Assembly: GCA_950295325.1 (NCBI GenBank)
Contig: OX485805.1
Location: 54,708,758 to 54,772,757, forward strand
Source: Polytrichum commune
Lineage: Eukaryota; Streptophyta; Polytrichopsida; Polytrichales; Polytrichaceae
DNA: 64,000 nt
Direction: 5' to 3'
Shown here in pieces: positions 54,283 through 64,000 of the stretch (position 1 is its first letter; every line of letters starts with the position of its first letter). The translations under genes and the position numbers were made by a program. Below the pieces are notes generated by a model that searched no databases, had not been told where the DNA came from, and was given only the letters and a program-made list of their open reading frames with translations.

Positions 54283-57200
54283 GTGGTTGTTGTGTTGGTC
54301 ATTTTATTGGTGGTTTGTTTAGGTTGGATGGCGATGCACGTTGGATATAGTTCATTGGAGTTGTCCACAAAAGCTTCCTCTTCCGATGATGACTGTGAAC
54401 TATCTTCGCCATCGGCGGGTAGTCATGGCATGGCAAATGCCATGGGTGGGTTTGTGGATGCATCCTCCCACGAATCATTTGAAGCGCACGAACAATCTAT
54501 ACGTTCCGGGGATGACAATGATGACATTCCGTTATGTGCCGGTTTCGGTAGGGAGCAATGGGTGGGCCTTGATGTTGTTCTTTTCAACGATGTTGGTGTC
54601 CTCGTGGCAGATGGCATATGTAGAAACTCTGATCCCCGTGATTGTGTGGATGCCAACCCCCTTGGTCCCGATGATGTGGGTGTGTGCATCTTGAATTCTT
54701 TGCTTCCGCTTGACGTCCCGGTGACATGGAGATTTTCCTTGCGTCGATGGCCTCTTTGTCGGGTTCTCCATGACGGAGTAAGCTTGTTGGACCATGAGCG
54801 CCGCCATAATCAAACGCAATTAGCTTTGTTGGCCAAAATACGTCCTCGCAAAGGCCTACGCAGATATGATTCTAACCGTGTGCCTCGTGGAGATAAGGAA
54901 CGTCGACGGGATCGCATATTGGGAGACGAAACTATCCGTCTTGTGTCCGCCAAGGACTGTTGCGAGAGGAAATGTTGCCAATTTTTCCCGCGGGAGAAAA
55001 TTAAGTCCCTACGTCAAGAGATGTGGCTTGCAGATTTCCGTATGAGATCGGCAAAGAAACTCGAGGTCCACAAAAATGTCCACATTGACACCCATGGGCG
55101 TAAGGTGGTCACACTTGAGAATGTGGAAGTGTGTTGTACTGCGTGGTATACCATCCATGCCGTGTCAAAGTCTGACTTTTATAGGTTTCAAAAATATTCA
55201 TTGTTGGGTCGCCGCTCTCGATTTCATGGCAATTCGGGCACAAAGAAACCTAGGGAGGCTACACTCCAAGCCTCCGCGACACTCTCCACCATCATAGTCC
55301 CATTGGCCGATGCAATGCCCCACAAGACGAGGACATTGTCGTCAGGGGAGAAAGTTGTACAAATGGTATTGCCCACGGGTACAAAATGGAAGAACATATT
55401 AACGGACATCAATGAAGTGGGTCGCATAGCGGGATGTGGGCCCATTTCTTTGTCCAAGTTGAGTGTAATTAAAAACCAACAGTTTGCCGAATACATTTTG
55501 AAGAGACCTGGGGACAAATTCGCTAGGTGTACGACGTGTGAAAAATACAAAGGTCTTCGAGACGCCCACCCCATAGGCACCGAATCCCACACTAGACACC
55601 AAGCAAAATATATTGAACATGTCAACAACCAAGAGGCTCACCGTCAAGATTACTACAAGAACCGTGCTCTATCCATAATGAGGCCTACAGAGGTTCTAAC
55701 AATCATCCATGATAAAATGGACCACGCCAAGACCGCATGCCCTTGTTATGCACGCAAAATTAAGGCCACGGATGGTCTCTTCAAGTTGTCCGTATCTGCC
55801 ACAGGTTTGTATTGAATCACAAATATGTATTCAAATTCTCTCAAATTTTACTGGGTGTGTTTGCCAAATGTCCAATTTCATACCTCCGTTTGGAGTTGTC
55901 GTTGTTATTGTTGTTGTTCAAGCATCGTTTGTTTTTTTTCGCAGGGATGATTGCCCACGGCCATGGAGACGTAAAGTATGCCCATTATGGGTTGGATTTT
56001 TACCCTGGCGATGCTAACCACACAGTGGGTTCATTTGCAAAACTCTTGCGCGATCTGGAGAAGCCGCCGTTACATTCATCACGTGCACTTTTTGATGGTT
56101 GTGGAACGACACCCCTTTACGAAGCACTGCTTGCGGGGAAGGAGGTTTGTATGTCGTCATTGGCAGAACCACCGGGAGAACCTATTTGTGCAAAACCATT
56201 GCCTCCAACTCTTCACGTTCAACTTGATAATTGCGCGAAAGACAACAAATGTCGATACGTATTTTGTTTTTGGTCATTGCTCGTGGCGAAAGGAATCTTC
56301 AAGGAGGTGTTTGTGTCGTTTTTGATGGTGGGACATACACACGACGACATTGATGCATCATTCGGACGGTGGAGCATGAAGTTGCATGAAGAAGATTTTC
56401 CAACCATACCTCTTCTTATGAAATCGTATATGGATTTGGACCATATGCCAGCAATTCCGCACATGATTGAGGAAGTACCAGATTTCAAGGCCTTCATCAA
56501 GTCATACATGTTGAAGGGAGGGGACCGTTTGGTGGGGCATACCAAAGCACAACAATTCCGATTCTATATAAGGGATGATGGTCTCCCAGCCATGCAATTC
56601 AAGCTTTTGTGCACATCTCCTAATTGGGGACCGGATGATGGTATACTCGTATGGCGTCAAGACAATGATGGGAAATGTTTGCTCCCGGATGGGGATCCAA
56701 AGCCTTGCAAACCCGACCCCATGAGGAATGGGCCGGAAATCATCAAAGGCATATCCGGATTCATTGAATATTGGAAAGAGTTGTGTGAGGAGGACATCAC
56801 TAGACGTGTTAGAGATACTCATGAACCTTTGATTGCGTATTGGGATCGCATTCGCTCGGCCCTAATGACACTTGGTGGTGACACCCGTACAACTTTAACA
56901 CAAGGATTTTGGCCACAAAGTCGTTTGACGGTTGTCGAGTCCGACACCATGGTTTTTAGCAATGGAGACGTTCGTGAAGAGTTCGCAATGGACGAGCATT
57001 ACGTTGGCCCTGCCCGCAATCGACCGGCACCGTCGTTTCGTGTAGGTGTTGATTGCCATGAAGGTTATTTGGTCCTTGTACGAGCAGGGGATGAGGAACA
57101 TCCCAAGCCAATTTGGTTGGTGAAAGCATTGTCTTTACCCAATTTTGTTCGAACTAGCCCCAACTTTCGTCAAATTGAGGTGGAATATTGTCGTCCAAGT

Positions 57201-57464
57201 ACTAAAGACCAGAACGTGCTACGCATTTATTTAGGTTGGGACACCAAAAAGAATTTTAAGTGGACAGTGGACTCAGCGTACACACCGGTTTGGATAAACA
57301 CGGATACTATACTTTGTGCTTGGAAGCCGCGCAAAGGTTTCAAAACAGAAACAATGACCATCCCCCAAAAACATATAGATTTTGCCAAAGACAACTTGGC
57401 ACGTATTGCAGCTGCGGAAAATGACGTCGATAATGGATATGAAGCGGAAGACGGAGATGTGTAA
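54283..57464 (+). CDS. Two-exon transposase-like protein (DUF7869-like RNase H fold), about 1013 aa
   Basis: Exon 1 54283-55804, intron 55805-55944 (CCACAG/GTTTGT ... TTTTCGCAG, phase 1), exon 2 55945-57464. After an acidic N-terminus comes a Cys-containing basic region (CCERKCCQFFP), then the RNase H-like core: Asp near 480 in HDKMDHAKTACPC, Asp near 602 in HVQLDNCAKDNK, and GHTHDDIDASFGRWSMKL near 638-655. These motifs match the DUF7869-type proteins found in many eukaryotic mobile elements; Asp-Asp-acidic/His would be the metal-binding set. No stops in 1000 codons, so it may be functional. The true start may be Met16 or Met18. Ten palindromes lie upstream. If it mobilises element B it acts on the element ends in the nucleus; this is inference. 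Family assignment is from memory of motifs. Confidence 0.72.
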
Positions 57465-57829
57465 ACATAACATAGGTGGGAGTTCATGGCGAAAAACATG
57501 GACGCTTAGTAGACTTGGTTTTTAATAGACTTCATGGACTTGTCACACTCCATTGTGGTATACGTTTGGGATGTGCCATCCAAATTCATAAGAGCCTTAC
57601 TTATGGGATGCGCACCCCAAACTCTATAATGACATAAACCATTTGTTTTTTTAGATTCGATTGTTATTTTCTACATGGAGCTCACGTTTGCATTTTAATT
57701 GATATTCTCTATTTTTAGAAATGAGAATATTCTTTACGTGCAACTTTTTAAATCGTTATGTTCTTGATGTTCCCAATATTCCGTATGCCCACAATATTGG
57801 CATCCCAAACTATGGGCAGATTTTATTTT
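57465..57829. other. Junction between element B and truncated gypsy pol
   Basis: AT-rich, no gene. At 57566-57627 there are imperfect inverse motifs (TTTGGGATG ... CATCCAAA; GGGATGCGCACCCCAAA), and at 57830-57847 a perfect 18-bp palindrome (GAGACTTTC and its complement) at the point where gypsy coding similarity starts. The gypsy 5' part is missing. Confidence 0.4.
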
Positions 57830-57852
57830 GAGACTTTCGAAAGTCTCCGATT

Positions 57853-60174
57853 AACGAATATAGTGTTAAGGATACATTCCCCATATTGTTGGGTAGACCT
57901 TGGTTGAGGATGTCGGATGCCATAGTAAATTGGGGAGGGGCGAAGCCATCCATCACGTATGGTCCTAAGGACAATAGAGTCGTAGTGTCGATTGGGTCAC
58001 TAGGAAGTTGGATGAAGAAAGAATTGTATCTACCATCGGAAGAGGTAGTTGAGAATGAGGTGAAGGATAACCTTGATGAAACTTTAGTGGGAGTTGTTCA
58101 ACCCGAAGGTCAAAGAAAAATTGTAAGTTCAAGTTCAGGAAGCTTAGGTCCTAAGTTTTATCACCGTATAGATGATGGTGAGTACTTCGAATGGTTGAAA
58201 GAGTATCCCGAGTCGGAATACGATGTTTTAACCATGTCTCACCAACCATATTTAAGCGACAAAAGGCTTAGTTCTAGAGGTGAGGATTACTTGTCATTGG
58301 AACCGTGTGAGGTTCTTACCGAGGAAGAATGGATTTTAGGAGGGTTAACTCTTTGGTTAGATAGTGTAGACGAAAGAGAAATTAATGCGATACACGTGGA
58401 TGGTACGCAAGACGACGAAGCTATTTTGGAGGCCTCTAAGTTAGAAGAGCCATTACATTTTAAGACAACCTCTACGGGTATCATTGTGGGGCACGATATC
58501 AAGGACTACCCGAACGTGCCGGCGGATTGGTATAGAAACAAGGACGAACAAACTCACGTAGCGGAGGGCGATTGGCGGCGCGTGGACGTGAAAACGAAGC
58601 ATGGAAAAATCCGTCAAATAAAAATGGGGTCTAACTTAGGCGAGGAGGAGATTAAGGAATATAGCGATTTAGTCGAAGAATTTAGCGACACGTTCGCTTG
58701 GTCCTACGATGAGCTTAAGGGTATCCCACGAGAGATGGTGGAACACCGTATACCATTGATTCCGGGATCGAGGCCAATTAGGCAAAAGGAGAGAAGAATG
58801 AACCCGCAACTTCAATTGTTGGTTAAGGCGGAATTAGAACGATTGTTAAACGCCGGTTTTATTAAACCGGTCGAGATTACGGATTGGGTATCGCCGATGG
58901 TGTTGGTGAAGAAGAAGAACGGGAAGTTAAGAGTATGTGTGGACTACCGGAAGCTAAATGCTTGTACTCAAAAGGATCACTTCCCTCTACCGTTCATAAC
59001 AACATTATTAGAGGAAGTTGGAGGACACGCTAGGTATACTTTTATGGATGGGTATGCGGGGTATAACCAAATTTCAATAGCACTCCAAGACGTCCACAAA
59101 ACCGCATTCACAACACCTTGGGGGACGTTTGTGTGGGTCGTCATGCCTTTCGGATTGTGTAACGCCCCGGGAACTTTCCAACGATTGGTGATGTATATTT
59201 TTACCGATTTATTGTATAAATCCATGACCGTATTCATTGACGATTTTAGCACTCAAAGCGGTGTGGGTGAACACTTGCATTGCGTTAGGGAGACGTTAGT
59301 TAGGTGTAGGAGAATGAGGTTGGCCCTAAACCCGGATAAGACATTCTTGGGGGTCAATAAGGGAGTGTTACTAGGTTATGTCGTTAGTTCAAAAGGGCGA
59401 GAGCCGGATCCGGACAAGATTGTAGCTATAAGTGAATTAGCAACTCCAACTAACTCCAAGGGAATCTCAAAGTTACTAGGGCATGTGGGTTGGTATCGGG
59501 AGCTCATTCCAAACTTTTCGAAGATAGCGGTGCCTATCACACACTTACTCAAAAAGGATGTCAAGTTTGAGTGGACGGAAGAATGTCAAAGGGCCTTCGA
59601 AGAATTAAGGGATAAGTTGAGCACTTATCCCATTTTGAGGCCACCCGATTGGAACAAACCTTTTCATGTTTATTGTAACGCGAGCAATGTGGCCGTGGGG
59701 AGCGCACTTTGTCAACCAACGGGAGAAGTGGAGAAAGATCAACCGATCGCTTACGCTAGTAAGCAATTGACGCCGGCCGAGCGTAATTATTCAACCACGG
59801 AACGTGAATGCCTAGCGATGGTGTTCTCGGTCAAAAAGTTTAGACACTACTTATTGTGTAACCCGGTAGTCTTCTTCGTTGATCATATGGCCATTAAGTA
59901 TCTAGTTAACAAAGCGGAGCTAAGTGGTAGGTTAGCTAGATGGGTTTTGTTGCTAAGTGAATTTGATTATACGGTAGAATACAAGCCCGGTCGCATGCAT
60001 TTACAAGCGGACCACTTGTCTAGATTGATGGATAGCTTAGGAGAGAACCCGGTGGATGATAGGCTCGTGGATGACGGTCTTTTCTTAGTTACCTCAACAC
60101 CGGAGTGGTATGCGGGCATTGTGGAATTTCTAACGACCCACAAGTTGCCCGGCAATTGGACGAAAGAAAAGTGA
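57853..60174 (+). pseudogene. Ty3/gypsy pol, protease end to RNase H, 5'-truncated
   Basis: It opens in the protease C-terminus (FPILLGRPWLRMSDAIVNW); everything upstream (gag, protease active site, 5' LTR) is absent. Reverse transcriptase begins near codon 335 (WVSPMVLVKKKNGKLRVCVD), with KLNACTQKDHFPLPF and the catalytic FIDD near codon 450. RNase H follows near codon 596 (VYCNASNVAVGSAL), where the usual first Asp is Asn, then KQLTPAERNYSTTERECLAMV. The frame ends at a TGA at 60172-60174, and the same frame continues as integrase from 60181. One nonsense codon thus separates the two halves. No terminal sequences survive on the left. Confidence 0.88.
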
Positions 60175-60180
60175 AGGAAG

Positions 60181-61353
60181 GTGAGGGTTTATAGTAGACA
60201 ATTTGTCGTCGTAGGTCATAGATTGTTTAGAAGAGGCGCCGACGGGTTACTACGAAGATGCGTGTCCGAGACGGAGGTTGAGGACATTCTAATCACATGC
60301 CACGATAGCGCATGCGGCGGCCATTTCTCGGGTCAACTTACCGGACAAAAAATCCTTAGGGCGGGCTACTTTTGGCCCACCCTATTTAAGGATGCGCACG
60401 ACTATGTGAAAAAGTGTGACGCTTGCCAACGGTATGCCCGGAATGATCTCCGAATGGAAATGCCGATCCACATTTCGTTGCCGTTAGTTCCGTTCGAAAA
60501 ATGGGGCATCGACTACGTGGGCGAGATTCACCCCCACTCTTCGAAGGGCATGAGGTATATTGTGGTTGCGACCGAATATCTTACTAAGTGGGCGGAGGCT
60601 AAAGCGGTGAAGACCGATACGGCGGAACACGCGGCTACCTTTATGTACGAAAACATAATCTCGTGGTTCGGGGTGCCGAAGATACTTGTGAGCGATCGTG
60701 GTACGCATTTTCTAAACGATTTGATTTCGGCAATGACCGCAAGGTTTCGAATCGATCACCGGAAGACCACCCCCTATCATCCTCAAACCAACGGACAAAC
60801 GGAGCGGGTTAACGGCATTTTAGTAAGTATCCTACGGAAAACGGTCCTAGATTCTAAACGAGATTGGGATACTAAATTAACGGCGGCACTTTGGGCGTAT
60901 CGCACGACCTATAAAGTCACCACGCACGCGACCCCATTTTCATTGGTTTACGGCTTGGAAGCTACTCTCCCAATCGAGTACGAAGTCGAATCGCTTCGGG
61001 TGGCCGTGAACACTCGACTCACCTACGAAAAATCTCTAAGAAATCAGCTTACGGACTTGGAGGCGCTCGACGAACGAAGGCGAATGGCGGCCCAACATAT
61101 CGAAGCCATCCAACGCCGACGGAAGCACATCTTCGACAAACGACATAAGAAAAGGGCACTCCAACCCGGCATGATGGTCATGATCCAAGATGCAAGGAAG
61201 TTAGAATTTCCCGCAAAATTCGATGCGGTATGGCTCGGTCCGTACCTCGTTAACGAGGTATTTCCAAACAATTCACTTCAATTGGAAACACTAAACGGAG
61301 AGCTCTTTCCAACGCGGACCTCGGGGAGTCGTTGTAAGCAATACCGGGCGTGA
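60181..61353 (+). pseudogene. Ty3/gypsy integrase portion of pol
   Basis: Same frame as the upstream block after one TGA. Zinc-binding HHCC region (CHDSACGGHF ... KKCDACQ), catalytic core WGIDYVGEI, VSDRGTHFLND and PQTNGQTERVN with the D-D-E residues in place, then a basic C-terminus with a GPYLVNEVF motif. The frame ends at 61353, 60 bp before the 3' LTR. Integrase would insert the cDNA, but without gag, protease and the 5' LTR the copy cannot move by itself. Confidence 0.88.
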
Positions 61354-61413
61354 ATTCGGCATTTGCCTTCGAAGCAAACGATTTTGGATCCAACCCCCGA
61401 TGGTCGCCAATTA

Positions 61414-62640
61414 TGTGAGCCCAAAATGGTGCCCACATGTGGTGATTAACTCTTTGAAACCAATTTTAGTTTGACTTTGATGTGTTATGATTATTCACAA
61501 AACATAAAAAGAGTGAAGTGTGGTGTGGATTTAAGTTTAGGCATTAGAATGTGTTGTGTAGTTATCTCAAGGTTTGATTTCAATAAGAGGATGCCTTGAT
61601 TATGTGAGTGGGGGGTAAGGTGAAGCAAGGTGAGCTCCGCGGGTTAAATGCCCACTTTTGGATCCACCTTGGTAGTTTAGGAAGAAGGAAGCTTGGTGGA
61701 TGGGGATTAGTCCCTACTTTGGAAGAGAGGGTTAAAGGATTGTGATTGGAGGTGCTAATCCTCTCACCCTATCCTCACCTCTCTCTCCCTCTCTCCCTCT
61801 TTGCTACTTAAGGTGGTTTTTCTCTCATTTTGATCTCTCTCCATCAAGCGCTCTCAAGGGAGCAAGCTCTTAAGAGCTTGAGCCACGTGTGTGTGACATT
61901 AGTTTTAGTGAAGTTAATTAGTTAAGCTCTCTCTTTCAAGCCCTCCCAAGTGAGTGAGCTCTTAGGGCTTAAGATTGCATGTATTGATTAGGGGGTAGTT
62001 AGTGAAAGTAGTGTATTGGATTAGTTCATGAATTAGGAGCAAAGAAAAGAAAGGAAATAAACAAAAAAAAAAAAAAAAGTATTTGAAAAGAATCTTTGAT
62101 TACCGGACTAGAGGGGTTGTGTAAGGTGTCACGGTATGCGGCGTCGGCGGCCGCACCTTATCCGTTGGGCTTCATCCATTTAGAGTTGGATGGATGAACC
62201 TTAGTTTTGGAAAGTGAGGCTCCTAAATGAGGAGCCTCCTCCTTGGCTTGGCATTCTTGCCAAGTCAAGTCTTGTGAGTTAGTGTGTGGAGAGAACTTGT
62301 GTGAGGTGTTGATTGCATGATTTTGCAATAAATCTTGAGTTCTTCTTCCTCTACTTACACTCTTGGATTCTCCCTTGGTGGAGTGAGAGATAGCTTGACT
62401 AATTATGTGCATTTGAAGAGAGATTTAGAGCTCTTATGAGTGTTCTACTCTCTTCCTTCTCACTTGGCAAGAATGCTTCATCTTTGATGTTTTCTTCTTC
62501 ATTTTTGAGATGTAACGCGCAAGGGAGGGCGTGAAGACAAGGAGTGACAATGTTGTGAAGTTCCGGAGCGAGAACACCACGGATTTGTGAAGCAACATGA
62601 AGAATGCTTGCTTGTGAAGGTCACTTGAAGGTGAATTGTG
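61414..62640 (+). repeat. 3' LTR of the truncated gypsy element (right end not defined)
   Basis: It begins TGTGAGCCCAAAATGG shortly after the pol stop. The beginning and an early core (TAAAAAGAGTGAAG) are shared with the solo LTR at 9772. A CT-rich stretch and CTACTTAAGG near 61800 could be its promoter region. I could not find the CA end; a SINE and a hairpin array follow, and the LTR may continue beyond them. No clear polypurine tract precedes it. Confidence 0.6.
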
Positions 62641-62769
62641 ATGATAAGGTGTTGAATTCTCCACAGAATTTTATGTCAATTGATTGTCTGCAAGCTTGAA
62701 TTCACAGCATTGAGTTGTGAGGAACTATTCTTGTTTGTATTTGAAAACATTTCATTCATTCAAAAACAA

Positions 62770-63003
62770 AAATTAAAAAAAAAAAAAAAAAATTTAGAAG
62801 AAGAAGCCAAGAGCCGGCTCCGGGAGCTGGAGCTCCTGGCCGGCCCCTGGCCGCCTCTGCTCTGTGTTCGTCGGTCGCTGCCAAGCCTCGCTGCCCGCCT
62901 CGCTACCCGGCCGCCTGCCCCGTTACCCGTCCGAGACCGGGTTCGAACCGGGGACTTCGGCGATAACGGCTGAAGGTGCTAACCGCCTACGCCACCTCAC
63001 CTT
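62770..63003 (-). mobile_element. tRNA-derived SINE (minus strand)
   Basis: On the minus strand it begins GGTGAGGTGGCGTAGGCGG, containing a pol III A box (TGGCGTAGGCGG, 62983-62994). 35 bp on there is a B box (GGTTCGAACCC, 62938-62948). A GC-rich body follows, then a T18 run on that strand (A-run 62775-62792). A-box/B-box spacing is tRNA-like but the acceptor stem does not close, so it is not a tRNA gene. A 3' T-run resembles plant Au-type SINEs. Target duplications were not identified. Confidence 0.6.
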
Positions 63004-63012
63004 GGTGGTAGG

Positions 63013-63350
63013 CAAGGAGCAGGGAGACTTTTGGGCATAACCGTTTGAGGACCTGGCTGCCTCCCTGGCAGCCAGGTATCGGGGAGACTTTTGGGCATAA
63101 TCGTTGAGGACCTGGCAGCAGGTATCGAGGAGTTTTTTTGGGCACAAGGTTGAGGCCCTGGCTGCCTCCCTCGCAGCCAGGAGAGCAGGAAGATTTGTGA
63201 GCATTATCGGTTGAGGGGCTGCCTCCCTGGCAGCCAGGGGATCGGGTTGATTTTTGGGCATAAGGGGTCGAGGTTGCCTCCCCGATCGGGGAGCTTGTTG
63301 GGCATAATTGATTGGGACCCAGGTGCTTGCAAGTCCAACCGGTTACATTT
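63013..63350. repeat. Hairpin-rich tandem array
   Basis: Five to six degenerate units of 50-65 bp share GGGGAGACTTTTGGGCATAA and CCTGGCTGCCTCCCTGGCAG. The latter forms a 10-bp stem (CCTGGCTGCC with GGCAGCCAGG) around a 5-nt loop at 63053-63077, repeated imperfectly at 63157-63181. The last unit ends in GCAAGTCCAACCGGTTACAT, also found within the MITE at 27263-27487 (there with CTGGTTACAT). Confidence 0.75.
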
Positions 63351-64000
63351 TATTTTTGTTTTGTTTTTGTGTTTGTTTTAATTAATTAAGGCATTAATTA
63401 ATTAAAACCGGATTTTTTTATTTTAATTAATTAATTAATTACTTTAAATTTCCTTACAACTTCTAATCCTTTCTCTTCTCTCTAAGAGGTTAATTTCTTG
63501 GGCTCATTAATCAAGGATACAAGGAATAAACCTTAAGCTCTTATGAAGTATTAAACATACTTGGGATTTCTTTTAGGAGTTGTGTTGTACAAAATTTCCA
63601 AGAGGAGTGTCATTGGGAATTGGATGGCATGTGGAATTTTCGTTCGGCCTACAATAAATTGTTATTAGGGTCGAATTGTGTTTATCAACACATATTCCTG
63701 GCATTGTTGTGAGGAGAGATTCTTAGGTAGTGGTGGGAAAAATGAGAGATGTGCATTCTTTTTTCCTAAGCAACAAGGGCTCTTCGTTTTGACCACCAAC
63801 CGCAGGCGGGTGCCGGTTGGTCGCGGTCATTTTTATTTTTGTTTAAGTGTTGTTTTGGGGAAGAGGATCCAGTGTTGTTCTTGCATTGTTCCTTGTATTT
63901 TGTTGTGGTACCTTTCCCCTGTGGTGGGCTTGTTGTGTTGGAGTCTTCCAACATTGCCCCAATTTGTTTGTCCTAGATTGTGATAGGGTATTGTGGGGGT
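63351..64000. other. No gene recognised at the right edge
   Basis: AT-rich sequence with TTAATTAA runs near 63380-63440. It could be the distal part of the 3' LTR that starts at 61414, interrupted by the SINE and the array. I see no coding region or RNA gene. Confidence 0.35.

Larger units (their letters stand above)
42118..57464. mobile_element. Element B: candidate large DNA transposon with 30 private palindromes
   Basis: The block contains a minus-strand gene set (48965 to 42118) and a divergent plus-strand transposase-like gene (54283-57464). Thirty copies of one palindrome (arm TTTACGAACG, two free bases, inverse arm) lie in the introns of the minus gene and upstream of both genes, and I noticed none elsewhere in the window. 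The minus gene set is paralogous to element A. These points suggest one element of at least 15 kb. The outer boundaries, terminal repeats and target duplication were not found. The segment 49640-53080 lacks palindromes and carries satellites and a MITE, so it may include later insertions. An alternative is that two neighbouring elements share a DNA-binding system. Confidence 0.55.

Noticed and set aside
54283-55815. A secreted or membrane protein, because of the hydrophobic first 16 residues of the transposase-like frame
   Set aside because: The hydrophobic stretch precedes Met16/Met18, which are equally good starts, and the rest is a nuclear-type protein.
62931-63003. A tRNA gene on the minus strand
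   Set aside because: A and B boxes are good, but the acceptor stem does not pair and the anticodon arm is irregular; a SINE head fits better.

Overview
The window is nuclear DNA of a eukaryote, almost certainly a streptophyte plant. Supporting this are Ty3/gypsy retrotransposons of plant type (one with a primer-binding site complementary to tRNA-Asp), Harbinger-, Mutator- and Stowaway-like MITEs, a short CCCTAAA telomere-type tract, TKL-type kinases, and low gene density in AT-rich DNA. I cannot name the species. A bryophyte, lycophyte, fern or charophyte alga are all possible.

Layout. 1-2613: 3' part of an LTR, a PBS and a decayed gag. 3150-9090 (element A): a decayed, GC-rich, minus-strand gene set whose introns carry eight copies of a palindrome (arm GTTTGGGTCG, 2-nt spacer, inverse arm). 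9280-12720: old gypsy fragment split by a 1987-bp solo LTR with a 5-bp target duplication. 13777-22122: two Harbinger-like elements in opposite orientation on either side of an intact TPR-kinase gene. 23560-27487: two MITEs and a complete Tc1-type transposon (DD34E, intact transposase, ~580-bp inverted ends). 27488-42117: gene-poor DNA with dispersed repeats, a second intact TPR-kinase gene and small MITEs. 42118-57464 (element B): a better preserved homologue of element A plus a divergent two-exon transposase-like gene, carrying 30 copies of a different palindrome (arm TTTACGAACG, 2-nt spacer, inverse arm). 57830-64000: 5'-truncated gypsy pol with one internal stop, its downstream LTR, a tRNA-derived SINE and a hairpin-rich tandem array.

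The most unusual content is the A/B pair. Both encode the same minus-strand proteins with the same intron positions: a ParB/DGQHR-like exon, a conserved exon of unknown fold, an acidic/coiled-coil exon, an FCP1/HAD-like phosphatase exon, then a basic-tailed protein. Each copy has its own private 10+2+10-bp palindrome scattered through introns, upstream regions and even exons. In B the same palindrome lies upstream of both the minus-strand gene and the plus-strand transposase-like gene, which ties them into one candidate element of at least 15 kb. I propose a large, little-described DNA transposon lineage whose DNA-binding protein and dispersed palindromic sites diverge together. Only the two TPR-kinase genes look like candidates for ordinary host genes.
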